From Chitinophaga niabensis (GTDB lineage: Bacteria; Bacteroidota; Bacteroidia; Chitinophagales; Chitinophagaceae): DNA of 64,000 nt. Below are positions 16,331 to 23,681 of the stretch, piece by piece. Every line of letters begins with the position of its first letter. Position 1 is the first letter of the stretch. The stretch covers positions 1,736,001-1,800,000 of the forward strand of contig NZ_FSRA01000002.1 in assembly GCF_900129465.1 (NCBI RefSeq), written 5' to 3'. The notes under the pieces are model-generated. The model did not search any database. It was not told where the DNA came from and saw only the letters and a list, made by a program, of their open reading frames with translations. The position numbers and the translations under genes are program-made.

Positions 16331-17470
16331 CTATTTCGTTACCAGCGTTTGCTGCAACACATCCTCATACAAAGCCTCATACTGCGGAATGATATTGTCT
16401 ATATGAAACCGCGAAGCCTGTTTAAGGGCACCAGCCCTCAAATGTGCCAGTAAAGCCGGGTCTTTTAAAATATTGATAGCATGCGCAGCCATGGTATTTA
16501 CATCGCCTACTGCACTGCTATACCCGGTTTCCCCTTCAATATTGATCTCCGGTAAACCACCCGCGTTGGAAGACAACACCGGCACCTGTGATGCCATCGC
16601 CTCCAGCGCAGCCAGGCCAAAGCTTTCATATTCAGAAGGAAGGATGAACAGGTCACTGATCGACATTACGTCTTCCAGTTGTTCCTGCTTACCAACAAAG
16701 CGAACATCATCGCAGATCCCCAGCTCGCGGCACATGCATTCGATCATAGGCCTGTCCGGCCCATCACCCACCAGCAATAGTTTAGCAGGCATCACATCCC
16801 TTACCTGTTTAAAGACCTTCACTACATCTGGTACCCGCTTCACTTTACGGAAGTTGGAAACATGAAGTAAGATCTTTTCGCCGTTAGGGGCAATAGCCTG
16901 GCGGAAATGTGGTAATTCCTTACGGGCAAAACGGGCAATATCCACGAAGTTGTAGATCACTGAAATATCCTTTTCGATAGGAAAGAACTTAAAGGTTTCG
17001 TCCCGCAGGTTATTGGATACTGCCGTGATGGCACTGGATTCGTTGATAGAGAAGGTCACTACCGGAGCATAGGTTTTATCCTTGCCTACCAGGGTAATGT
17101 CTGTACCATGCAATGTGGTGATGAATGGTATATGGATGCCTTGTTTTGCTACGATCTGCTGCGCCATATACGCAGTAGAGGCGTGAGGAATAGCGTAATG
17201 TACATGTAACAGGTCCAGCTTCTGATTCAGGATAACATCCACCATCGTACTGCTTAAAGCACTTTCATAAGGTGGAAAATCAAAAAGCGGATAAGTAGGA
17301 ACCTGTACTTCGTGGTAATAGATATTGGCATGAAACCCATTCAATCGCACGGGCTGCTGGTAAGTGATAAAATGTACCATATGCCCCTTGTCTGCGAGTG
17401 CTTTTCCTAATTCGGTTGCCAACACACCGCTACCCCCATAAGTAGGGTAGCAAACGATTCCTATGCGCAT
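16331..17470 (-). CDS. bshA: N-acetyl-alpha-D-glucosaminyl L-malate synthase
   Basis: BshA is a GT4 glycosyltransferase that joins GlcNAc from UDP-GlcNAc to L-malate, the first step of bacillithiol synthesis. The 379-residue protein opens with 'MRIGIVCYPTYGGSGVLATELG', which closely fits BshA, and shows 'HVHYAIPHASTAY', 'TTLHGTDIT' and the GT4 donor site 'FILPSEYESFGLAALEAMA'. The ATG at 17470 is chosen over one at 17497 because a -7 element (TACCTTTG, minus strand 17502-17495) overlaps the upstream ATG and family members begin at this methionine. No bshB or bshC next to it was recognised. Confidence 0.92.
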   Translation of the reverse strand: MRIGIVCYPTYGGSGVLATELGKALADKGHMVHFITYQQPVRLNGFHANIYYHEVQVPTYPLFDFPPYESALSSTMVDVILNQKLDLLHVHYAIPHASTAYMAQQIVAKQGIHIPFITTLHGTDITLVGKDKTYAPVVTFSINESSAITAVSNNLRDETFKFFPIEKDISVIYNFVDIARFARKELPHFRQAIAPNGEKILLHVSNFRKVKRVPDVVKVFKQVRDVMPAKLLLVGDGPDRPMIECMCRELGICDDVRFVGKQEQLEDVMSISDLFILPSEYESFGLAALEAMASQVPVLSSNAGGLPEINIEGETGYSSAVGDVNTMAAHAINILKDPALLAHLRAGALKQASRFHIDNIIPQYEALYEDVLQQTLVTK

Positions 17471-17494
17471 CCCTGATGTGGATTTTGTGAGTTG

Positions 17495-17502
17495 CAAAGG
17501 TA
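17495..17502 (-). promoter_or_regulatory. -7 element of bshA
   Basis: On the minus strand the sequence is TACCTTTG, a match to TAnnTTTG, 24 bases before the preferred bshA ATG. It rules against the longer reading frame start. Confidence 0.45.
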
Positions 17503-17601
17503 AGTAAATATAAATTCACGACAGAATGACCTCTGTCATGCCAGCTTCATTTGGGGTTGAGTGGTGAATTAGTTAGTTTTATCGGAAATCTGGATCGCTA
17601 T

Positions 17602-18975
17602 ATGAAAAAGCCAATTTTAGCCTTAATAGCCTGCTGCATAGCTCAGCTTTCCTGGGCTCAACAGGAGGATTCCCTTACCATTCGCCGCTTCGCAGACGAG
17701 GTGCTCACGAATGGTACCGCCTACGAAAACCTGCGCGTTCTAACCAAAACCATCGGCGGCCGGTTGGCCGGTTCACCACAGATGGTGAAGGCGGAAAAAT
17801 GGGGTGAAGCCGCGCTGAAGGCTGCCGGGGCAGATAATGTCTACTTCCAGGAATGCAAAGTGCCGCATTGGGTAAGAGGAGAAAAAGAGCAGGCCCGGAT
17901 CATTAGCATGCGCCGCGATTTTGTTCCTCCGCTGAATATCCTTGCCCTGGGTAACTCTGTAGGCACTGGTACAAAAGGTGTTACAGCCCCTGTTATTGAG
18001 GTAAGGTCCTTTGAAGAGCTGGAGCAGAAAAAAGACCAGGTCAAAGGAAAGATCGTTTTTTATAACTACCCATTTAACAAAAAATTCATCAAAACTTTTT
18101 ATGCCTATGGCGATGCCGTACGTTTCCGGGGCCAGGGCCCCAGCCGTGCATCCAAATATGGCGCACTGGCAGTGATCGTACGTTCCATGAGCCACAGCAC
18201 GGATAATAATCCCCATACAGGCAGTACCCGTTATAACGATTCCTTCCCCAAAATAGCAGCAGTAGCCATTGGCCTCAAAGATGCAGAAGTGCTCAGCAAA
18301 AGGATTGCCAACGATCCCGGCATGAAGGTCTTTTTGCGTACCACCTGCCAGATGCTGCCCGATACTATTGGCCATAACGTAATAGGAGAGCTGCGCGGCA
18401 GCGAATTCCCGAATGAATACATCACTGTAGGCGGCCACCTGGATTCATGGGATGTTTGCGAAGGTGCGCATGACGATGGTACCGGATGTGTACAGTCCAT
18501 TGAAATATTAAGATCATTCAAAGCAACAGGCATCCGCCCCAAACGCACCATCAGGGTAGTGCTGTTTGCCAATGAAGAGAACGGTTTACGCGGCGGCGCC
18601 AAATATGCAGAAGAGGCAAAAGCAAAGAACGAAAAACACATCTTTGCCCTCGAAAGCGATGCAGGAGGCTTTACACCAAGAGGTTTCACTACTTCCATGG
18701 AACCCGATAAGCTCCGTAAGGTCCAGGGTTGGTCTGGTTTATTCCTCCCTTATGGCATATATGATTTTTCAGAACCAGGCGGCGGAGCAGACATCACCCC
18801 CATTCATAATCAACTGGGCACGCCAATGGCTGAACTTTCTCCCGACTCCCAACGTTATTTTGATATTCATCACGCTGTTTCTGATAACTTTGAGGCGGTG
18901 AATAAAAGAGAATTAGACCTGGGAGCAATAGGAATGGGCGCATTGGTATACCTCATTGATAAATACGGTTTATAA
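17602..18975 (+). CDS. Secreted M28-family zinc peptidase (carboxypeptidase Q-like)
   Basis: The ATG at 17602 gives a signal peptide ('ILALIACCIAQLSWAQQ') and a 457-residue protein. The upstream in-frame start would precede it with 17 unsuitable residues. The di-zinc M28 site is visible as 'GGHLDSWDVCEGAHDDGTG' (His, Asp), 'LFANEENGLRGG' (catalytic Glu and Glu ligand), 'FALESDAGGF' (Asp) and 'DIHHAVSDNFEAVN' (His). A PA-like insert lies between residues 130 and 250. Relatives cleave peptides from the N- or C-terminus in the periplasm or outside the cell. The next small gene starts 8 bases after it, so they may form an operon. Confidence 0.88.
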   Translation: MKKPILALIACCIAQLSWAQQEDSLTIRRFADEVLTNGTAYENLRVLTKTIGGRLAGSPQMVKAEKWGEAALKAAGADNVYFQECKVPHWVRGEKEQARIISMRRDFVPPLNILALGNSVGTGTKGVTAPVIEVRSFEELEQKKDQVKGKIVFYNYPFNKKFIKTFYAYGDAVRFRGQGPSRASKYGALAVIVRSMSHSTDNNPHTGSTRYNDSFPKIAAVAIGLKDAEVLSKRIANDPGMKVFLRTTCQMLPDTIGHNVIGELRGSEFPNEYITVGGHLDSWDVCEGAHDDGTGCVQSIEILRSFKATGIRPKRTIRVVLFANEENGLRGGAKYAEEAKAKNEKHIFALESDAGGFTPRGFTTSMEPDKLRKVQGWSGLFLPYGIYDFSEPGGGADITPIHNQLGTPMAELSPDSQRYFDIHHAVSDNFEAVNKRELDLGAIGMGALVYLIDKYGL

Positions 18976-18983
18976 GGATCATT

Positions 18984-19379
18984 ATGAAAAGATTTGTATT
19001 CATTACGGTAACGATCATCCTGGTGATCCTGGCCGCTATCTTTTTCTATCGCTACTACTTTGTTTTTGGCCGCGGTACCAAGTCCGGAGAGCTGAACTTC
19101 TTTGTGCAGAAAGGATATATCTGGAAAACATACGAGGGTAAGCTCATTCAGACCGGTTTCAAACCACAGAACCTGGGTGGCGTACAATCCAATGAATTCC
19201 AGTTTTCCGTAGCAAATGAAAAAGTAGCCCAGCAACTCATGAGCGCAAGCGGTAAATTATTGGAACTGCATTATAAGGAATACCTGGGGGCATTGCCCTG
19301 GAGAGGGTACAGTGCTTTTATTGTAGACAGTGTTATCTCTGTTACAGATCCAAACACCATGAAAAAAGTACCTTTCTGA
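18984..19379 (+). CDS. Small membrane-anchored conserved protein, 131 aa
   Basis: A single N-terminal membrane helix ('VTIILVILAAIFFYRYYFVF') is followed by a 100-residue soluble domain with 'YIWKTYEGKLIQTGF', 'NEFQFSVANEKVAQQL' and 'LHYKEYLGALPWRGYSAFIVDSV'. I recall similar small proteins in many Bacteroidota genomes but know of no established function. It lies 8 bases downstream of the M28 peptidase gene and ends just before a bidirectional terminator. The soluble part is probably periplasmic. Confidence 0.75.
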   Translation: MKRFVFITVTIILVILAAIFFYRYYFVFGRGTKSGELNFFVQKGYIWKTYEGKLIQTGFKPQNLGGVQSNEFQFSVANEKVAQQLMSASGKLLELHYKEYLGALPWRGYSAFIVDSVISVTDPNTMKKVPF

Positions 19380-19380
19380 T

Positions 19381-19416
19381 AAAAAAAAGAGCGTCCCGGT
19401 CAGGACGCTCTTTTTT
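19381..19416. terminator. Bidirectional terminator
   Basis: GAGCGTCC / GGACGCTC with loop CGGTCA is flanked by A8 and T6, so it can stop transcription from both convergent genes. Confidence 0.88.
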
Positions 19417-20125
19417 ACTGCGCATACAGCAGAAATATCGCCGGTCTTTTATGGAAATCAACCCCTTCCTGTTTCTTCCACTGTCCCACACTTTGCGTAC
19501 GGATATATTCCGTAGGCCCTGTAAGGTCCACTGCCACACAGAAGAGCGTTTCATTCTTACAGTTCGCCAGCACATCCTTGATGATGGGATTGTTCCGATA
19601 AGGTGCTTCAATGAATAATTGCGTTTGTTTATCCCGTGCAGAAACAGTTTCCAGTTCCCTGAGAGCTGCTGCACGCTCCGGAGGTTTCACCGGAAGATAA
19701 CCCACAAACCGGAAGTTCTGCCCATTCATGCCGGAGGCCATCAGGGCCAGCAGCATGGAATTAGGCCCTACCAGGGGAATCACGGTAGCGCCTACACTAT
19801 GTGCCACCTGCACGATCAGCTGACCCGGATCAGCAATCGCGGGGCAACCCGCTTCACTGATCACACCAATGGAACGCCCTTCCTGCAATAGTTTCCGGGC
19901 AAGGGAAAGGTCTGGCGCCTGGTTTTCATTCATCAGGTGCAGTTGCAAAGAATCAATATCTATCGTTCTGTCCAGCGCTTTCATGAACCGGCGGGCAGTA
20001 CGTTCATTCTCCACAAAGAAGATCTTCAACTGCTGAATAGTGCTGGTGATATAGGCTGGTAGTGTAAAAAGCGCGTCTGCACTCAATACGGTTGGAATAA
20101 GATATACTTTACCGGGCTGGGGCAT
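19415..20125 (-). CDS. RsmI-like SAM-dependent methyltransferase (tetrapyrrole methylase fold)
   Basis: The 236-residue product has the tetrapyrrole-methylase fold used by RsmI, which 2'-O-methylates C1402 of 16S rRNA. Motifs are 'GKVYLIPTVLSADALFTLPAYI' near the start, 'IGVISEAGCPAIADPGQLIVQVAH' (the GxPxxxDPG signature with Cys in place of a neighbouring Gly), 'VVPLVGPNSMLLALMASGM'-like SAM-site residues and 'LFIEAPYRN'. The methionine at 20125 is preferred because the extra 13 N-terminal residues do not fit the family. Bacteroidota often carry this shorter paralogue besides a standard RsmI, so the exact substrate is uncertain. Its start overlaps the end of the EI24 gene by 17 bases. Confidence 0.8.
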   Translation of the reverse strand: MPQPGKVYLIPTVLSADALFTLPAYITSTIQQLKIFFVENERTARRFMKALDRTIDIDSLQLHLMNENQAPDLSLARKLLQEGRSIGVISEAGCPAIADPGQLIVQVAHSVGATVIPLVGPNSMLLALMASGMNGQNFRFVGYLPVKPPERAAALRELETVSARDKQTQLFIEAPYRNNPIIKDVLANCKNETLFCVAVDLTGPTEYIRTQSVGQWKKQEGVDFHKRPAIFLLYAQ

Positions 20126-20888
20126 CAGGTAGTTTTTGTTGTTGTAAATGAATAGTAGCGGCAATCACAGCATAACAGGGTGCTAATACCCAGCCAAGGA
20201 CGGGAATGAACATCAGCAGGTAAAATACCAGTCCGTTTCCAATGGCCATGCCTTTATGCTGGCCAATATAGCGGATACTCTGCCCCATCGTCCATTGGCG
20301 GCGCTCAAAGCTATAATCCATCATGGAGAAACCGAAATAATAACATTCCACAATTAATGCGATCAATGGCGTTAACCATCCCAGGATAGGAATAAATGCG
20401 AGTATCGCAATAACAAGCATAAAAACCGTCTGGTATAAAAGGTTCCGGAAAGATAAACGGATACCGCGTGCCACATCTTTTAGTAATTGGGGAAAGCTGA
20501 AAGGGAAATCCTTCTTTTGAATGATCGACTCCGTTTTTTCAGAGAGGTACGCAAAGATAGGAGACCCAACGATCAGGAAAAGATATTTGAAGAAGGAAAA
20601 ATACATGAGCAGAAAAACCATCCGCACTGCAAAGCCCACCAGCAGGAACAGGAAGTTCACCCATCCGTTCTGCAGTTCTTCTATCCAGGTTTTAAGTGTC
20701 AGCAGGTTTAATACATAATCAATGAACACGCCGGAATAATCCCACACAAAATAAATACCAGTTACAAACAGGATGCAATAGATAATGCCTGGAATGATGA
20801 TCCACTTCCATAAACGGTGCTGTGTAATAAACTGATGCGCTTTGCCGTATGATTGCACTGCGCCTAGTACTTCTCTTAATGAAAACAA
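20109..20888 (-). CDS. EI24/CysZ-like integral membrane protein
   Basis: Four to six hydrophobic segments ('IIIPGIIYCILFVTGIYFVW', 'FLFLLVGFAVRMVFLLMYF', 'LVIAILAFIPILGWLTPLIAL', 'LVFYLLMFIPVLGWVLAPCYAVIAA') define an EI24-domain protein, a family that includes the sulfate transporter CysZ. The frame is open back to an ATG at 20981. That start would add 31 residues unlike the family and overlap the start of the divergent mpg gene. A TTG at 20888 beginning 'LFSLREVLGAVQSYGKAH' is more plausible and leaves a 91-bp promoter gap. The substrate is unknown. The gene probably forms an operon with the RsmI-like gene. Confidence 0.75.
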   Translation of the reverse strand: MFSLREVLGAVQSYGKAHQFITQHRLWKWIIIPGIIYCILFVTGIYFVWDYSGVFIDYVLNLLTLKTWIEELQNGWVNFLFLLVGFAVRMVFLLMYFSFFKYLFLIVGSPIFAYLSEKTESIIQKKDFPFSFPQLLKDVARGIRLSFRNLLYQTVFMLVIAILAFIPILGWLTPLIALIVECYYFGFSMMDYSFERRQWTMGQSIRYIGQHKGMAIGNGLVFYLLMFIPVLGWVLAPCYAVIAATIHLQQQKLPDAPAR

Positions 20889-20979
20889 CGGTCTGGTTTT
20901 AGTATGACAGTAATCAGGTACGCAGGAGTAAACTTGGAACAACGAATGTAACGCATCTAAATTAATAATATTTTGCAGC

Positions 20980-21591
20980 ATGGTTAAACTGAATGCTTCA
21001 TTTTATGAAGACAATAACGTTTTAAGGGTAGCTAAACGCTTACTGGGAAAGTTGCTGGTAACAGAAATGGATGGTGTGCGCACCTCCGGCAGGATCGTTG
21101 AAACCGAGGCCTATGCAGGGGCTACAGACAGAGCATCCCATGCCTGGAACAACCGCCGCACCGCCAGAACCGAGGTAGCATATGCTCCCGGAGGGGTAGC
21201 ATATGTTTATTTATGTTATGGGATCCATCACCTGTTCAATGTGGTCACTAATCTGAAGGATGTGCCACATGTGGTGCTGGTACGTGCCCTGGAACCCATT
21301 GAAGGAATTGATCATATGCTGGCACGCTGTGGCAAAATAAAGCTGGATACCACGCTCACCGCAGGGCCGGGAAGTTTATCCAAAGCATTGGGCATCACCA
21401 CTGCGCTTACAGGAGAAAGTTTATTAGGTAATAAGCTGTGGATCGAAGATGCGCCCAATCTGCCAGGATCAGCTATTGAAACCGGTACGCGTGTAGGAGT
21501 GGCTTATGCGATGGAAGATACCTACCTGCCTTACAGGTATTCCATTAAGGGAAATAAATGGGTGAGCAAAGGAAAGGGGTTAAAAAAATAA
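20980..21591 (+). CDS. mpg: DNA-3-methyladenine glycosylase (AAG/MPG family)
   Basis: This 203-residue protein removes alkylated purines such as 3-methyladenine and hypoxanthine from DNA in base-excision repair. Family strings are 'VAKRLLGKLLVTE', 'GRIVETEAYAGATDRASHAWN' (containing the catalytic Glu), 'RTEVAYAPGGVAYVYLCYGIHHLFNVV' (DNA intercalation loop region) and 'LTAGPGSLSKALGI'. The length is typical for the bacterial enzyme. It diverges from the EI24 gene. Confidence 0.93.
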   Translation: MVKLNASFYEDNNVLRVAKRLLGKLLVTEMDGVRTSGRIVETEAYAGATDRASHAWNNRRTARTEVAYAPGGVAYVYLCYGIHHLFNVVTNLKDVPHVVLVRALEPIEGIDHMLARCGKIKLDTTLTAGPGSLSKALGITTALTGESLLGNKLWIEDAPNLPGSAIETGTRVGVAYAMEDTYLPYRYSIKGNKWVSKGKGLKK

Positions 21592-21612
21592 TGGCCGGAA
21601 TTGATCCGGCCA
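21582..21612 (-). terminator. Terminator of the porP/sprF-family gene
   Basis: TGGCCGGA / TCCGGCCA with loop ATTGA (21592-21612). On the minus strand it is followed by ATTATTTTTTT, which falls in the end of mpg, so it serves the minus-strand gene. The mpg side lacks a T run. Confidence 0.7.
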
Positions 21613-21640
21613 CCCATAATCATGTATATACGCTAGGCTA

Positions 21641-22657
21641 TTAAAACTTGGGACAAAGTGTTCCGTTCTTTTTGTTGTCGTTTTTAGTGCGTACATAGAT
21701 CACAGAGATCTCTGTACCACCGCGATAGTTAGAAGCGGGTTTCAACGTAGAAACGTTCAGGTCGTAGCTCAGCCCCACTTTGAAGCTGTTAAATTCCAGC
21801 CCGATGTAAGGATTGATCGCATCTTTCAGGCGGAACCAGGCTCCCAGGTAAAAAATGGTAGGAGCATCTTCCATATCATTCAGCATAAAGCCGTAAGCTG
21901 CGCCCATAGTGGTTTCCACAGCCTGGTTCTGACGCATGTAATGCGCGCTGAAGTGTACGCGGTTACTGCCATTCACAGGAAAAGATCCACCACCATGTAT
22001 GGTATAACGATAGCTGAGGCGGTTATTATCCTGGTCCAGGAATGTTTCAGTAGGTTGCGTAAAATGGTAATAAGATGCGCCGAGATAAATATTGGAGGAC
22101 TCTCCCACGAGGCCACTGTACAACAAACCTACATTGTAATCCATATAAGAGATAGAAGGATTGGTAATGGTTTCTCCGCTGGGCAGAGAAGGATCATAAC
22201 CATTATCATTGATCTGTTGCTCGAAAATTAATTTGCTCTGGTCTACTCTCTTCTGGGAGAAAGCAGCCTGAAGACCAATGCCCAGCGTATGATTCCCTTC
22301 TACATCCAAACCCTTGTGATAAGCAGTGCTGATGGCCACATAGTTGGAATTCAATGCGCCGGCGCCTGTTTTATCATAAAGCGCAAGGATACCCACGCCC
22401 CAGGTATCTGTATAAGAAATAGTATTTTTTAAAATGCCGAAATCCGCTGCCAGGGTACCTGTAATGTATGGGGATGCAATGCTGCGCCATTGTGAACGAT
22501 AGTTACCTGAGAGACGAAGATCACCTGAAAAGTAGCCGGTGAATGCTGGGTTTAATGTAAGCGGAGACGCGAAAAATTGCGTAAAATGCGGGTCCTGCGC
22601 TTTAGCAGAACTGACGGCATAAAAAGCTATGGTTAATAGGAGTACAAATTTCTTCAT
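21641..22657 (-). CDS. PorP/SprF-family type IX secretion outer-membrane protein
   Basis: The methionine at 22657 starts a signal peptide ('VLLLTIAFYAVSSAKAQDPHFTQFFASPLTLNPAFTG'), the hallmark opening of PorP/SprF proteins; the 29 residues before it are dropped. The 338-residue product is a predicted beta-barrel, with phrases such as 'RLSGNYRSQWRSI', 'GIGLQAAFSQKRVD' and 'GLSYDLNVSTLKPASNYRGGTEISVIY'. Members sit in the outer membrane and help secrete or anchor specific T9SS cargo, often a large adhesin encoded next door. No such cargo gene is adjacent here, which makes it an orphan copy. Upstream of it, 22658-22886 holds no recognisable gene. Confidence 0.88.
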   Translation of the reverse strand: MKKFVLLLTIAFYAVSSAKAQDPHFTQFFASPLTLNPAFTGYFSGDLRLSGNYRSQWRSIASPYITGTLAADFGILKNTISYTDTWGVGILALYDKTGAGALNSNYVAISTAYHKGLDVEGNHTLGIGLQAAFSQKRVDQSKLIFEQQINDNGYDPSLPSGETITNPSISYMDYNVGLLYSGLVGESSNIYLGASYYHFTQPTETFLDQDNNRLSYRYTIHGGGSFPVNGSNRVHFSAHYMRQNQAVETTMGAAYGFMLNDMEDAPTIFYLGAWFRLKDAINPYIGLEFNSFKVGLSYDLNVSTLKPASNYRGGTEISVIYVRTKNDNKKNGTLCPKF

Positions 22658-22886
22658 TTCGCCAACGGTTAAAATATATAGGGACACTATACGATGTGAA
22701 GGTAAAGAACATATTTCATATTTCAAATTAAATCTATATAACATAAATTCTTCGTCATAATAGATTTAAAATGAATACTTAAGGGAAAATGCCGGTCTGC
22801 GCTGATTCGGTCGATTATGATATAACGTTACAGGTCCGATATTATTGGCACTGCTGTTAATTAAAACGTTCTAATGACCGTATTTG

Positions 22887-23540
22887 TTACTGTTGCAGCT
22901 TGGTCCCGAAAGCAAGGTCCCCTGCGTCTCCGAGCCCGGGAACGATATATCCTTTTGCAGTGAGTTCATCGTCAATGTCTCCCGCCCAGATGCTGATATT
23001 CGCATCTGCATTACGTTGCACGTATTCAATGCCAATAGTGCAGGCAATGGCGGTAACAATATGAATATGACTGGGTTTTCCAAAGCTCATCAGGTGATCG
23101 ATGGTTTTAACGAGAGAGGCGCCTGTTGCCAGCATAGGATCAGAGAGGATGAGTACCTTATCATCCAGGGGAGGGCAGGATACGTATTCCAGGCTGATCT
23201 CAAAAGAGCCGTCCCGGTTATGTTTGCGGTAAGCGGAAATATAGGCGTGGTCTGCTTTATCGAAGTAATTCACCAATCCCTGGTGCATGGCCAGTCCCGC
23301 ACGCAGGATGGTGCCCAGTACGGGCTGATGTTTGATAACACCGCAGTTGGCTGTACCCAGCGGAGTTTCTACCTCCTTATCTGTGTACATGAGTGTTTTG
23401 CTGATCTCGTAGGCAGTTACTTCTCCCAGCCTTTCCAGGTTACGGCGGAAGCGCATCCGGTCTGCCTGTACCACTTCATCCCTGATCTCACTCATCCAGT
23501 CGCCTACCAGCGAATTGATATCACTCAGATTTATTATCAT
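22887..23540 (-). CDS. upp: Uracil phosphoribosyltransferase
   Basis: Upp makes UMP from uracil and PRPP in pyrimidine salvage. The 217-residue protein shows the PRPP-binding loop 'VLILSDPMLATGASLVKTIDHL', the flexible-loop segment 'PVLGTILRAGLAMHQGLVNYFDKADHAYISAYR' and the uracil site 'YIVPGLGDAGDLAFGT'. The length is standard. It shares the strand with the upstream VWA gene but is separated from it by 141 bp. Confidence 0.95.
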   Translation of the reverse strand: MIINLSDINSLVGDWMSEIRDEVVQADRMRFRRNLERLGEVTAYEISKTLMYTDKEVETPLGTANCGVIKHQPVLGTILRAGLAMHQGLVNYFDKADHAYISAYRKHNRDGSFEISLEYVSCPPLDDKVLILSDPMLATGASLVKTIDHLMSFGKPSHIHIVTAIACTIGIEYVQRNADANISIWAGDIDDELTAKGYIVPGLGDAGDLAFGTKLQQ

Positions 23541-23608
23541 ATTCCAGCCCTTTTTTACCGGGCCAAAATAGCACTTTTTCGTTTACGATGCTTGAATAAG
23601 ATAAGTTT

Positions 23609-23663
23609 CTGGCTGCCGGACGGTCAAGAGATCAGCAGGATTTCTAACCAGTCTGGCAGCCAG
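23609..23663 (-). terminator. Possible hairpin after the VWA gene
   Basis: CTGGCTGCC (23609-23617) and GGCAGCCAG (23655-23663) pair over 9 bp with a 37-base loop, just past the VWA stop codon. The loop is long and no T run follows, so termination activity is uncertain. Confidence 0.3.
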
Positions 23664-23681
23664 TACTTTGGTGGATTTTAC

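Noticed and set aside
22658..22886. Possible regulatory RNA between upp and the PorP/SprF gene
   Set aside because: Only short AT-rich stretches and scattered AACGTT palindromes are seen, with no consistent hairpin or promoter.
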